Below are positions 25,480 to 41,061 of a stretch of 64,000 bases of DNA, one piece after another. The position numbers were made by a program, and so were the translations under genes. Each line of letters opens with the position of its first letter. The stretch's first letter is position 1. Source of the DNA: Begonia masoniana (taxonomy: Eukaryota; Streptophyta; Magnoliopsida; Cucurbitales; Begoniaceae). A model generated the notes under the pieces. It was given only the letters and a program-made list of their open reading frames with translations, did not search any database and was not told where the DNA came from. The stretch lies in assembly GCA_022432975.1 (NCBI GenBank), contig CM039504.1, positions 965,459 through 1,029,458 on the forward strand, written 5' to 3'.

Positions 25480-26445
25480 ACGGGGAAGAGTAGGATGGAT
25501 AAGAGACGGGATTCCAGTTTCTTGCATCTGAAACGCAGGTCTTCCCCTTCTTGCTTTGTCACCCTTGTGTGTTTTTATGATTTTAAAGAAATAACTATGA
25601 GAATGCAAAGATTCAATTTCCAAAATTATCCGATTCTTTTGTTGCTTGTTTAACAATTGAAGCTGGGGTGTTAGAAATGACCCATTTCCAGAAATATTGA
25701 GTGATGAAAAGCGAGATGGATATCATAATTACACCCTGCATAAGCTTTCCTTAAATTTTTCTGTTAGCCCCCCCATCACATCACATGATTACTGTCGAGG
25801 CCATCTCTGTTATTGGGCTTCTTCGTCTGTGATGTAAAATGCTGCTTCTTTCGTCGAAAATCAGACCTTTCTCACCTCATGGGCTTGGCGCCATTCAAGC
25901 AAAGGATGGCTCCTAAAATGCCTACCAATATTAAAAAATTAGAGAGTATATTTTACAATTTTTTGAGTTATAATATCTTAGTTTTTATGAATCACGTGAA
26001 ATAAAAGAGGTGGATGAAATGGACAGAGCAGAGCAGAGAGATTCTCCAAATTAACGGACAATGTCGCGTTGAAAATATCATTACCCTTTGAAAGTGTGTT
26101 ATATTTATTGAATTCACAGAAGCCCTGTGTAAAGTGGAAGCACCCCACGTGTATTAACTATCAATTAGATTATGATAATAATTTGATCAGTTGAAGAATA
26201 AATATAAGATTAAAGTGGTATAATTTGCGTACAACACATCCGGCTACTTCGCCGTAGACGGGTTCGAATGTTCAGGCGAGAGAAAATTACATGCATACTG
26301 AAGAGTTCTTCTGCAAATTTATTCATATTACAATATACTTCAAACACAAGAATTTGAACAACAAAATCAATCCCACCCTCGTAATTGGAAAACGGAGAAG
26401 ACTGAAGATGAAGCTAATGAGGACTGAGAAGATGGAAACTTGAAC

Positions 26446-26482
<37 letters not shown>
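25480..26482. other. Intergenic region downstream of actin
   Basis: Actin 3' UTR sequence follows the stop. The rest is AT-rich with no supported gene. A GA microsatellite lies at about 26450-26479, just past the end of the minus-strand gene. Confidence 0.5.
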
Positions 26483-27143
26483 CTAGTGAGCCATGGCGAC
26501 GGGAGGAACAAAATGAATGCTTCTTTGATTAGGCATGGCGAGCATATGAGTATGATCCAAAAAATCTTTAAGATTCGCCACTGACTGCAAGATTGTTCTG
26601 AGATTGTCGACGCTGAAAAACCCAAATCGACCGACTTCTCGAACCGCGTAAATATAGAAAGTTACGCACCCTTTTCTGAACTTAAACCGCGCCGCTTCAC
26701 ACCCACTCAACCCCTTTATAAGCTTCCTGTTCACCTCCCCCAGCGGAATCTCCGGCGGCCAAACGGCGGTCCACCGCTTTCTTCATGATCTCTGTTTCAA
26801 AAACAAACAACACCACTTTCGATTTCTTCGTCCCCAGTCCTAATGTCAGGGTGTGCCATGCGTGGTGGGCTAGAATCGTAAAATTCGTCGGCAGGAAAGC
26901 GGTTGTCGAGAGAAACGGAAGGTGGGATTTTGTGTTTGGCTGGAAAGAAAGAAGCTGGAAAAGCTCCAGAGGTCTTGCTCGCCGGATGGTGAATGATTTC
27001 ACGATGATCTGACCTCCGAACCGGAGACCCTTTACGTCGGAGGTTGGTTTGAAAGAGAAATCTGATGCAGATTTGATTGAATAGTCAAACGGGTCCTCTT
27101 GCTTTTGCTTCTTCTTGCTCCTCTTCTTCTCCTTTTCCGCCAT
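26483..27143 (-). CDS. Conserved plant protein of unknown function, single exon, one frameshift
   Basis: The likely start is the ATG at 27143 (MAEKEKKRSKKKQ), giving about 220 residues: a lysine-rich N-terminus, then FRFGGQ-like and IVKSFTIRRARPLEL sequence, FTILAHHAWHTLTLGLGTKKSK, and a C-terminal part with GCEAARFKFRKGCVTFYIYAVR and HTHMLAMPNQRSI. The two halves are in different frames: one extra base near 26764-26768 (the CGGCGG run) separates ORF 27143-26697 from ORF 26734-26483. The downstream half is fully open to its own stop, so the reading shift is isolated. I recognise a family found across flowering plants but no known function, domain or catalytic motif. Confidence 0.7.
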
Positions 27144-27230
27144 TGCCGTTATAGATGGAGTTGCTGGAAGTAGTGCTTGTTCTCTGTTTTCTGTGAATGA
27201 AAATGAAAAGCAGTCGTGTTGTATTCTCAA

Positions 27231-28960
27231 TTTTCACTCTTTGTTTTTTACCCTCATTTTGTTTTTCCCTCTTTTACAATTTACAGCAAAAAAGATGTGT
27301 TTTTTCCTGTCATCATCACGCTCACCAATTAACACCAGTCACCGTGTCACCAAAATTGTTGATGAACGGTCCCTAGTTAGGAGTTATATATAAGATTCTA
27401 TAATTAGAGTGGGTTAGGGTTTGTGATGATTTCATTGAAACCCTTTTGCTTTTTCTTTATTCTCATTTGTCAATTTATTCACCTTATCCAACCACTCAGT
27501 GCATCATGGTGTTGCCACCAAGTTCCCTCCTTTCAATTTATTATTTCTCCCATTGTCTGCAACATGTTTGAGAAAATGCCTCAATGAGCATCAAACATCT
27601 TCCCAAAGAAGAAGAGAGAGTGTGTTAAAGAAGTTTCCTTTTTTAAGGAAAGCACTTCATTTAATGATGTGATGGAAATGGGAAAGGTGGGTCTTTTTAG
27701 TAGACCTACTTGAACCAATAATTCAACCAAGGGGAGGAACACATTCATTTTTCTTTTCCCTTCCTTTAGCTTTTCACTTTTGCTATTCCCATACACTCCA
27801 CTTTTATCCCCACAACATAAAATACTATTGATATAATATATAGTTTCCTCGGATAAGAGCGTCTCGATTTGTATTGAGCGATTATACAAAAAAGTTTCAA
27901 AATAACGATCATATTTACCGTACGTGTGTCGAAATAACTTGACGTGTCATTTTCTCACTTGTAAGTTCAAGTTGTTCTTTCACTTTCTACTTGGGAGATA
28001 AGGGGTGGTTTTGAGCAATACATCACTCCTACCTTTTAGGTAACATAATTCACTACTTTAAGCAACTTGAATACATAATTAAAATGTACACAATATTTTA
28101 TTATACCAAAGATAATTGTGTTTATGAATAAAAAACAAAATTTTTAATTAAAATAATTATTCTTTACTAATAAAAGATTTATGGATTAATAATGATAATT
28201 ATTTATCATTTTTTCTACATTAGTTCTTCATCTACCTCACACAATAAACATATTGTTGATGAATCAAGAAACTTCAAAAGTTTTCAATTGTTCACAAGTA
28301 TCCTCATAAATATCTAATCTCACTAGTTTCAAGTTCTAGACAAAAATCTATCGAGTCTTTCGAAAATTTCTTGAAATGTTCAGCCATTTAGTTTATCATG
28401 ACGACGAAGTATTGAGACTTGTTGTAGACAAAAACAGATGCGATTAGTAGAACCTTTCAATACTCATTTCGGCGTGCATGTGTTTGTATAAAACAATGTA
28501 TTCAAATGGTAATCTTGAAGTTTCTCTTAAGAATGTTAATGGCCTAAAGAACAAATTCACATAAAATCTTGAAGATAGAAACACAAGAATTGTGTAAGGA
28601 GGATTAAATCTTCTATGCCCATTTCCAGATGGAAAACTTAGAGATCTATGTGCATAAAATTCAATGTACATGTAAATAAAATGTGACAATAAATTATAAA
28701 TACCTCTCGATATGGATGTCTTTTACAAACGTATGGCTTCGCCGCTTTGATTTCTTCCTCACTCTTACTTTAACGGTGTAATATTCAATATGTGATAGAT
28801 ACGCTTACGGACCCAAACTATTGCCAAAGATATTATCTATAAAGTCTTTTCATCAAAGAGTTAACAACAGCTATGGAGTTACAAAAACTAATCCAACACC
28901 AGCATTTGGATGTAAATATTGCTTAAATATAAGTCCACAAGATTGACGATGACTCTTTTT
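27231..28960. other. AT-rich intergenic region
   Basis: No ORF with recognisable content. It has poly-purine/pyrimidine runs and AT-rich stretches such as 28080-28210. I see no RNA gene or clear repeat here. Confidence 0.5.
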
Positions 28961-29280
28961 TGTTGTCCCACATCGACAGAGAGATAGTAAAAGATATTGT
29001 ATATAATAGGAGGGGATTCTCCTCAATCCTTGAACTAACTTTTGGAATGAGTTATACATCTCTCATTCTGTCATAGTATCAGAGCTAAATCTGTACGATG
29101 TGAGAACCAATTAAACACACTAGACGTGAAGAAAAGAAAAATCTATCACGCTAAACGTGTGAGCGGGTGTTATCCCACATTGACAAAACTGAAGCAAAAC
29201 GGTCCTGTATAAATATGAAGGGATTCCCTCACTCCTTGAGCTAGCTTTTGGAGTAAGTTATACTCTCTCACTTTCTACCA
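28961..29280 (+). mobile_element. TRIM retrotransposon, 320 bp, complete
   Basis: Two related 113-bp direct repeats (28961-29073 and 29168-29280) begin TGTT(G/A)TCCCACAT and end in CA. Directly after the left repeat is TAGTATCAGAGC (29074-29085), one base from the usual plant initiator-tRNA-Met primer-binding site. A purine-rich GTGAGCGGG precedes the right repeat. With under 100 bp of internal, non-coding sequence this is a terminal-repeat retrotransposon in miniature. The flanks TTTTT and TTTTC match at 4 of 5 bases. The two repeats differ at many positions, so it is old. Such elements depend on proteins from other retrotransposons. Confidence 0.75.
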
Positions 29281-30171
29281 TTTTCCAACCAAATAAACCA
29301 TTCAACTAAACCAAACCCTAACTAATTATCATTGATAAACACTTGATTGGTCATTTCAAATATAGTGATTAAACATCAATGTGTAAATGAATGAACCTTG
29401 GTTTATGATAATCTTAAACTAATTTTAGATTGAGGAATGGTCAGTGCAAAACCTGAAACCCTATTTAATAAAAGCAAAAAGAACGATTCATTTCACTTTT
29501 GGTTGACCAAATCAGGGATATAAGAACCTAAATCACCGAAGAATAATAGAAAGAAACTAACAGAAAGTTTAAAAAACAAATTACAAGCCCTTGAATACTC
29601 TTGAAAACATAGAAATCTTCGTCAAATCAGATTACACACTTTCAAACTCGTATCGAAGAGTAAATTTTTTTGCCACTTACGAAAAACAACAACCCTTTAT
29701 GTATTGAAACGCCCCCCATTCCAATGCACTTCCGGTCTTCCTCGCCAGTCTTCGCCCCCAAATTCAACTATCGCCGGCGAGCTGCTGCTTTGATCGTGAG
29801 TCGAGAAAGTTAGAGAGAAAGAAAGAGATCAAGTTCTGCTATCGCCAGCGAGAGGGAGGGATGGTCGTGAAGAAAAAAGGGGTGCATTTAAGGTAAACAA
29901 GTAAAAATATAATCTTTAGCTTGAAGAATTATCAATTTCTCTCGGAATAAAATTCATTCTAAAGTAAATTTTATTGCCCTTTCATTTTATTGAGGAATTT
30001 CCATTTTTTTTTTTCTGAAAAATAACACGCACCCACATAAAGAAACCAAAAAATACGAGCTAAAAGAACAACCTACATGATTTACAGATTTAGGACACCA
30101 TAGAAGGATAGTAGCAGTTTAAGCTCTGTGAAGATCAAACTTCTCACTTTCAAAAAGCATGTCAATTTGAT
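29281..30171. other. Intergenic region without supported genes
   Basis: AT-rich with a GC-richer patch at 29700-29880. No ORF or repeat I can name. Confidence 0.45.
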
Positions 30172-30608
30172 TTACCATTTTCTCTGGGAATGTTGTTCAT
30201 AATCTGCGACTGATCGATGTCCTTCCGAAGCTGCTTTCAACTCTTTTCGTTCAATTTGGTGGAATTCACGTTCTGCGTCGGCATTCTCCGACCAGCCAAC
30301 CACCAAACCAGAACGAAACCTTATTTAGCTCGTGCGTATTACGAGCCATCCTTCGCATGAAAGAAACTTCCTCGAGAGAGCAAGAAAGCAGATCATAATT
30401 AGATCAATAAACTTACTTCTGCTCTGTTTTCTTTGAGACCCACAAGAATATTCGGCGGCTGTTGTTTGTTCATATTGCTTTCCAAGTATATCTCTAAGCT
30501 CATGTTGAGAATCATTGTGGCTTCTGACGCGAAACCCACTTGAAGCCCTTGCGCATGATCACCGACCCAAGTAGCTCGAGTAAAACGAGATGGATTTGTT
30601 AATTCTCT
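30172..30608 (-). pseudogene. Possible decayed two-exon gene fragment
   Basis: On the minus strand an open stretch of about 63 codons runs from about 30608 to 30417 and ends at a textbook GTAAGT donor. It includes TRATWVGDHAQGLQVGFASE and LNMSLEIYLESN. A second open stretch, about 30285-30172, ends in TAA and includes EREFHQIERKELKAASE. An in-frame stop lies just upstream of the first stretch and there is no good start codon. I do not recognise the family; this may be a gene relic or chance. Confidence 0.25.
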
Positions 30609-30713
30609 CTACCATCTCTGAGAAGCAAATTTAGGTGAAGTTAGGTTTACACGACTTCTTTGAGTGCGTCAATTCCAAACATCATTAAAATGCATTGTAT
30701 TATGAAGAGAGGG

Positions 30714-30857
30714 AACCATTCTTATAAAACATGCATTTTTTACTACACAAGCGATATGAGATTGTACAACTCACTGATATAAGATAAAACCATTATTATA
30801 AAACATGTAGCTTTCACTATTACAAACGATATGAGATTGTGCAACTCACTGATATGG
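30714..30857. repeat. Two-copy tandem repeat, unit about 74 bp
   Basis: Two diverged units share CCATT.TTATAAAACATG at their start and CGATATGAGATTGT.CAACTCACTGATAT at their end (from about 30714 and 30788). Non-coding. Confidence 0.7.
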
Positions 30858-32355
30858 ACTGGACTCCACATTGGATCGTCATTGTCTTCAAATGGCAGAC
30901 TGTCACATTAAACTTTTGTTTGATGATACTCATCAATACTCTACCAATTTAATCGTGTTTAATTACTTGAAATCATCTCATCTCTTGATCTTGTATGTGG
31001 ATAAATTTTCTAATTATTTTTACATAGTGTGTGACAGCTCTCCTTCTATAGACTACATAAAGTGTTTATGTAACTTCAAGTTATAGTCCAATATTGTAAT
31101 ATATGGCCAGTGTTGAAATAGTCCTATAACAACAGTTAAAGATAGCTTATGATTAGACAAGTGTGAAAACAGATGGAGTTTGGCTAATGTCACCACCATC
31201 CTGACTACCCTACCTACATTTGCTGAATACATAGAAAATATCATCATTTTATTTATTTTATTTGATTTCGTCACACTTTATTTTTTATATGTATTACGTC
31301 TCGTCTTAAGTTGTTATCGTTATATAACACTTGTGAATTTAGGAAATAAATAAATCAAATTTCATAATCAATGTCTAAACGTATTTAATGTTCTAAGGTG
31401 AGAGGAAATAACAAGAAAAAATTAGAGTCAAAAGTGCACCAAACAGATGACCTTATGGATACTTATTTTTAATTAATATAAGTCAAACCCACGACGCCGA
31501 AAATCAATTAGTGACGTGGATCCTTTTCATTTATCAATTAAACTAGTAAAACTATGGTTTATTTACCCTTTAATTACAAAGTTAAATTAAATAGAAACCA
31601 TTCGTCCATTGTATCAATGATTATCTGTCACGTCAACTAATATTTTTATAAACTATAATGAGAAAAAAAAACACAGAAAAACATGAACATCAACAATTAT
31701 GTGTAAAATTATTTCAGAAAAAAATCACGAGCAAAATACAAATTTACTATAATAAATTAAAGTACAACTGAGTTTTGCGAGTCAAATAATAATATATCAA
31801 TTATCTGAAAAATTTTAATATTAAATATGAGTTCAATCCGACTCAATTAGAATTTGGGTCACATAGAGATCTAACGTTACTCTTTAAAATATAAATATTT
31901 TAATTGATGAATTTATTTTTCAATTAATCTTGTTTTTTGAGGAGGTTGCTATCTTGGCATTACAGTTAATTAATTAATTGGTTGATTTGAGTCATTTGAG
32001 TATTGAAATCGTCTACAACTTGTATTTTTTAAAACATTTATGTAGTGGGCCCATCGTTCCCACGCCGTCCTTTTAGAAGACCGTTGACCACAGCATTGCC
32101 ACCGGTTTATGACGGCGCCTGGCTTTCATTTTTATTTATTTTCTAAGTTAAAAACAACTGATTGTGGTGAAATTTCAGAAAATAAAAAATAAAATAGAGA
32201 CTCCTCCCTGATTTGACTTCACAAATGTGTCATTTGTGACCAAATGTGTTCTTTAAGGATTGTATTTATTGTCCTTAATCCAAGAGGCTGTAGATGTAGG
32301 ATAATCTAGTATACGAAAAAGGTATGTTTTTTAGCATTTTTTAAGATTAAAATCA
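30858..32355. other. AT-rich intergenic region left of the hAT element
   Basis: No gene content recognised; repeated A/T runs. One short GC-richer patch lies near 32040-32130. Confidence 0.5.
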
Positions 32356-32948
32356 GAGTAAATTAGAGGTGTTAAACGGGCGGGCTGGCGAGTAGCGGGC
32401 CAGTCCTGGCCCGGGCTCGCTAGGCGGGCCGAGCCGAGCCCAGATTTTGGGCTCGCGAGCCCGCCAGCGAGCGGGCCAAACGAGCCGGCCAACGGGCCGG
32501 CTCGTTGGCCCGGCGAGCCAGGCTCGCCTGGCTCGCCCCTCAGCTCGGGACAGCCGGACAGGGCAGGCTCGCGGTGAGCGCTCGCCCCGTCACCTCGCTC
32601 TCGCCCCCTTTGCCAGACCTGCGCTCGCCCAGTCGCCTCGCCCTCGCCCCCTTCGCCCCGTCGCCTCGCCCTCGCGGCCTCGCCCCCGTCGCCTCGCCCT
32701 CGCCCCTCAGGCCTCAGCTCGGGACAAGGCTCGCCGCCTCGCCCCCTGGCCAGACCTGCGCCGGCGGCCCCCCTCTCCTCAGACAGTCGAACGTCGGCAC
32801 TCGGAAGTCGGAACTCGGAACTCAGCACTCGGCCAGACCCGCGCCGGCGCCCCCCCGTTCCCACGGTCCACGTCGATTTTCGCTCAGCACTCTGTCAATC
32901 TCTCGATCTCTCTCCCTTTCCAGCCTTGAGCCTTCCAGTTTCCACTTT

Positions 32949-33044
32949 CCAGGCAACGGTCATATGACCGTTCCAGGCAACGGTAATATGACCGTTCCAG
33001 GCAACGGTCATATTACCGTTCCAGGCAACGGTCATATGACCGTT
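32949..33044. repeat. Four 24-bp tandem repeats with palindromic core
   Basis: Units at 32949, 32973, 32997 and 33021 each contain AACGGTCATATGACCGTT, an 18-bp palindrome, with one-base variants in units 2 and 3 (GGTAATATG and GTCATATTAC). They lie upstream of the transposase and may be protein-binding or promoter elements of the transposon. Confidence 0.85.
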
Positions 33045-33511
33045 CCAATCCAGGGCCCCAGGCAGAGGCAGTTGATTCGCTGAAGCCTGAAACTCATCCC
33101 CTTGACCCCTTCTCTTCGGCTCTTCCTATAAATACAGGCTATTGTTTCATTTTATTTCACCAACCATTTTCTCTCAATCTCTCAATCTCTCAATCTCTCG
33201 ACTCAATCTCTCGATCTCTTTCTTTTTACAATTTGTTTGCTTTGACCCTTTCCGTGTTCAACAATCAGCCAACAAAGGTATATTTTTATTGTTTTAATGA
33301 TTTAATGATTTTACATGTATTGATTTACATAATTTTTAATTATAATTTATTATACTAACAAAATTATTTTTTGATGATTTTTTGTTTAGGTTTTGTATTT
33401 GTGGAGACGTGGAGTTGATAAATTCACACCACCTAAAATCTTCTGTTGGATATTAACGTTGTGGTATCAATTTATTATTCAAATTTTAATTTTATATTTA
33501 GTTTATTTAGT

Positions 33512-35527
33512 ATGGATATTCGTGATTATATTATTGATGATAATGATGATGTAGAAGAGATTAGAGAATTTACTCCTACATTTTCTGTGGGACAATCATC
33601 ATCTGCACAAGCATCCACTTCATCACCTCAAAGAAAAAGAAACAAAACGTCTGAAGTATGGAAACATTTTACAATGAAATAAATTAAAATTGGTGGAAAA
33701 GTAGAATCTAGAGGTCAATGCAACTATTGTATTAAAAATTATTCATATATTTCTGGTAGTTCAACTAGCACACTCCTTAGGCATTATAATAAATGTCACT
33801 TAAACGAGCAAGTTAGAGACCCTACACAAAGATTGTTGAATGCTAGTGGTAGTGGCACTTTTTTATATTCACAAAATAAAATGAGAGAAGGAATAGCAAA
33901 ACTTGTATCACAATGTGAGTTGCCTTTATCATTTACCGATAGTGATGAATTTGAAAATTTTATGAAAGAGTATGCTACTCCTAATTTTAAACGTGTGCCT
34001 AGAAGTACAACTAGAAATGATATTATTAATATGTTTATTAATATGAAAAAGGAACTAATTTCATTTTTTTCAAGCGCTCCTTCAATGTCTATTTGTATCA
34101 CCTCTGATTTATGGAGTGCACGTAATTCTATAGGCTATATCGTTGTAACTTCTCATTTTATTGATAACTCTTGGCAATTAAACAAAAGAATTTTAGGATT
34201 TCGTAATTGTGAATATCCTCACACTGGTATTACTATTTATAAATATATTGTAATGATATTGCAAGAATATTCTATTCGAGATAGAATATTTAGTCTAACA
34301 CTTGATAATGCTAGTGCTAACGATGCTGCTGTTAATCATTTTAAAAATTATTTTCAATTAGATCCTACTCGCGATTCTATTTTCCACATGAGATGTGTTT
34401 GTCATATTTTAAATTTAGTTGTTAAAGATGGTATGACATTTATTGCGCCTCATATTGAAATAATTAGATCCGCAATTTCTTATATAATTGGATCTAATTC
34501 GATGCAACAAAAATATAGAGATTATTGTAAAGCTGCCCAACTTAAACCACGAAAATTAAAAACCGATGTAGATAATAGGTGGAATTCTACTTATTTAATG
34601 TTGGAAAATGCCAAGCCATATTGGCAAGTTATTTGTGCTTTTATTAATGAGAAAACACCAACTATTAATCTTGATAAATCTAGTTGTGATATAGCTAATA
34701 TATTTCTTGATTTTTTAAAACCATTTTATGATGCTACAAATGAGTGTTCGGGAATTTACTATCCCACTTCTCATCTTGTTCTCCCAATTTTTATAAACTT
34801 AACCAGTAGTTTTGCACAATATCGACAAATAAATGAATTTAGTCAAATACTTGATAAAATGGAAGCAAAATTTAAAAAATATTGGCTTGACATTCCTTCT
34901 ATTTTTTTGTATGCATGTATAATGGATCCCAGATATAAATTAAGAGGAGTATGTCTAATGATTAATAAAATCTCTAATAATTTACAAACTACTTCTTTAT
35001 TTTCCATGGATCAAATAACACATGAAATTACTAGTTTATATTCTTCTTATGAATCTAAATATTCTACTATTAGTCGTTCACGTGTTTCTTCCCATGCTAG
35101 TTCTAGTGGTGGTGGAAATGTTGTAGGTTCACAATTGGGTGCTATTCATGATATTTGGAATCAATTAGATACGGATGTTTACTCTAGTTCTATACGAAAT
35201 GAACTAGATATTTATTTTGACACTCGATATCAATTTTCTCGTGAAGAAAACTTTGATATTTTAGATTGGTGGAAAATGTTTTCCACCACATATCCTATTC
35301 TTTCTATAATGGCACGTGATCTACTAACACCTCCGGTCTCTACCGTAGCATCGGAGTCTGCTTTTAGTGCAGGTGGACGTGTGTATGATGAACGCCGAGG
35401 ACGACTTGCACCTGATCTTGTGGAGGCACTCATTTGCATGAAGGATTGGAACGACGCCATTACGAGGAACCAACAACGAGAGGACGAAATACTTGAAGAC
35501 TTTAAAAATTTAGATGTTGAAGATTAG
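33512..35527 (+). pseudogene. hAT transposase (BED finger, RNase H-like, dimerisation domain), one nonsense codon
   Basis: The frame runs from ATG 33512 to TAG 35527 (~671 codons), broken only by TAA at 33680-33682 inside the BED zinc finger (SEVWKHFTMK, stop, IKIGGK..CNYC..H...CH). A related codon there would be GAA, so one base change explains it. Downstream 564 residues include SICITSDLWSARN (first catalytic Asp region), LDNASANDAA, MRCVCHILNLVVKDG, RWNSTYLMLE and the C-terminal hAT dimerisation block (LDWWKMFSTTYPILSIMARD, then VASESAFSAGGR). Translation from an internal ATG would lack the DNA-binding finger. A leader intron between the left end and 33512 is possible. Confidence 0.92.
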
Positions 35528-36006
35528 CATTGTAATCTTAATTTTGAAGTATTTTTTGAACTTGTAATTTTTTTTTGACATTTTGCACATGATTGACAAT
35601 TAGATGGGTGCCAACCTAGTTGGGATGTGTCTAATTTGTAGTGATGCAAATGTCAAATTTATAATTAATGTTATATTTTTTATATTTTTTCTTTATAATT
35701 AAATGTCATTTTTATATTAATTAAAGATTTTTATTATTTACACGACTATATAAAATAATATTATTTATGTAAGATCGGCTCGTTAAGCTCGGCTCGTTAG
35801 GCTCGTTGGGCCGGCTCGGCTCGGCTCGTTAGGCTCGTGGCTCGTGAGCCGGCTCGGGTTGAAAAATTTTTAAGGTCAGCTCGTTAGGCTCGGCTCGTTG
35901 GGCTCGCTAGGCTCGTTAGGCTCGTTAGGCTCGGCAGGCTCGGTGAGCCGGGCCTTTCCAGGCTCGGCTCGGCTCGGCTCGCTCGTTTAACACCTCTAGA
36001 GTAAAT

Positions 36007-36684
36007 CAAGATAACAAATGAATAATATAAAATCAATAATACCCGACCACAAAAACACGTGTTGGATTAACCTGTATCTGGGTTTTACTTGGGATAAGAT
36101 TTATTTAACTCCTCTCGTGTTAAATTTCTAAAAAGTGCATCTTTTCTAACGAGCAATCTTCAGTTTCACACTGTCATTTGATATTTCTCTCTCAAGTTTC
36201 TCTCTCCTCTGTGGACTGTTTTGTTGGTAAACGAGGGAGAAATGGAGAGATGGGGTAACGTGGAGGAGGTTAGAGGACTGAGAAAGAAAATGGAGGTCAT
36301 TTTCCATTGAATAATATCCATTTCTCTCTCTTCCACTTGGTGATGAGGAAGATGCAGAGGTAGGAAAGGTCAACTCTTTCAGTTTCGTCTGATGCGAATT
36401 AAAGCATTTTGGCAGAAGCCAAGCGCCCTGCCTGCGTACCCACCAGAATCGAGATAGAGGCGCAAAGGGATGGGACTTTTGCCTCCTGTTTGCGATTCTT
36501 CGTCAGTCAAACCCTTTCGATTGGTCAGCTTTGCATGAGACTGACAGCCTAATCGTAGAAAAAAGAGCCTCAGCTTTCACACTTTGGGCAGACATCTTCT
36601 CGATTCACGGGCTTCTGCTCTTTCAACTTGTTTACACTAGACTATTTTATTTCTTCTTCCCTACTCTCTAGCGGTGTGCCCTCT

Positions 36685-36717
<33 letters not shown>

Positions 36718-36766
36718 GGGAGAATAAAAGAAGAAGAAGAAGAAAGAGGGTATCAGATTTCTGCCT
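36007..36766. other. Upstream region of the kinase gene
   Basis: No gene in the first ~600 bp. A GA microsatellite (36687-36720) and a GAA run (36728-36744) precede the ATG in what is probably the 5' UTR. Confidence 0.5.
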
Positions 36767-40271
<3,505 letters not shown>

Positions 40272-41061
40272 AAGATGGAGAAAAATAAGAACATGTACAG
40301 ATGGAACGGGACGAGACAATCCACTGTTCGATTGAATGTAAACGTTGAGACCGGCTAATCTAAGCTGATTTGGACGGTTTATGGGAACTGTTATTTACCA
40401 ATTACCATGATCCCACTAAATAGCTTTTTGTTGTTGACTTTTTCCCTTTTGTTAAAGAAGACATTTTAGAGCTATGCTCTTGTAGAATAAACATATCGAG
40501 CAAAATTGTCTTCGAGGAAACTGTCTAAAAATGAGTAATTTACGCTTTCTCAAGCTTCTCTCTCTCTCGACATAAAAAAAAAGTTGAAGATTTTATGAAA
40601 AAAAATCGATTAATATTCTGTTTTTAGATTGTTGTGAGATATTGAAAAGTTCAAGATAGAATAATACTCAGAGATGATGTATTTAAGGGCGGCGTTATGA
40701 AGTGTTTGAATTATCGAAAGCATTCAATTTTGCTGTTAGAATATAAGATTAAATGCAGCAGAATGAAACTGAGAGCGGTTAAATGGAATGAGAGAACAAG
40801 GAGTTAGATTTAGGAGATGTTGGTCTTTGGGCATGGCGGATTAATGGGTTTGGTCCTCGTTGACGGGCCGTCGACGAACCTTTTCCACCTCAAAAGAAAG
40901 GAAAGGCTTCGATAAAGGAGCCGTCAAACCTTACAAAGTCAAATACAGCCATTTCTTCGAATCTCTCTCAATCTATAATTGCAGAGGCAGACGAGAAGAG
41001 GGACAGCAAGCCACCAGTAGGGCTAGAGAGAGAAAGCGAAAGAGCAGAGAGAGAAAGAGGT
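40272..41061. other. Intergenic region and 5' leader of the C2 gene
   Basis: Kinase 3' UTR, AT-rich spacer, then a purine-rich leader (40990-41060) before the C2-gene ATG. No other gene seen. Confidence 0.5.

Larger units (their letters stand above)
32364..35998 (+). mobile_element. hAT (Ac-like) DNA transposon, complete ends, 3.6 kb
   Basis: The terminal inverted repeat TAGAGGTGTTAAACG starts at 32364 and is matched by its complement ending at 35998. The flanks carry a perfect 8-bp target duplication, GAGTAAAT, at 32356-32363 and 35999-36006. Both ends hold dense GGCTCG/GGGCCGGC-type repeats typical of hAT subterminal transposase-binding regions, and a GC-rich stretch (32390-32930) contrasts with the AT-rich surroundings. 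The interior codes for a hAT transposase. The exact target duplication suggests a recent insertion. Confidence 0.95.

Noticed and set aside
32331..33083. Overlapping GC-rich ORFs of 160-192 codons in the hAT leader
   Set aside because: Pro/Arg/Ala/Ser-rich translations of GC-rich repeats in several frames and on both strands; no sign of selection for one frame.
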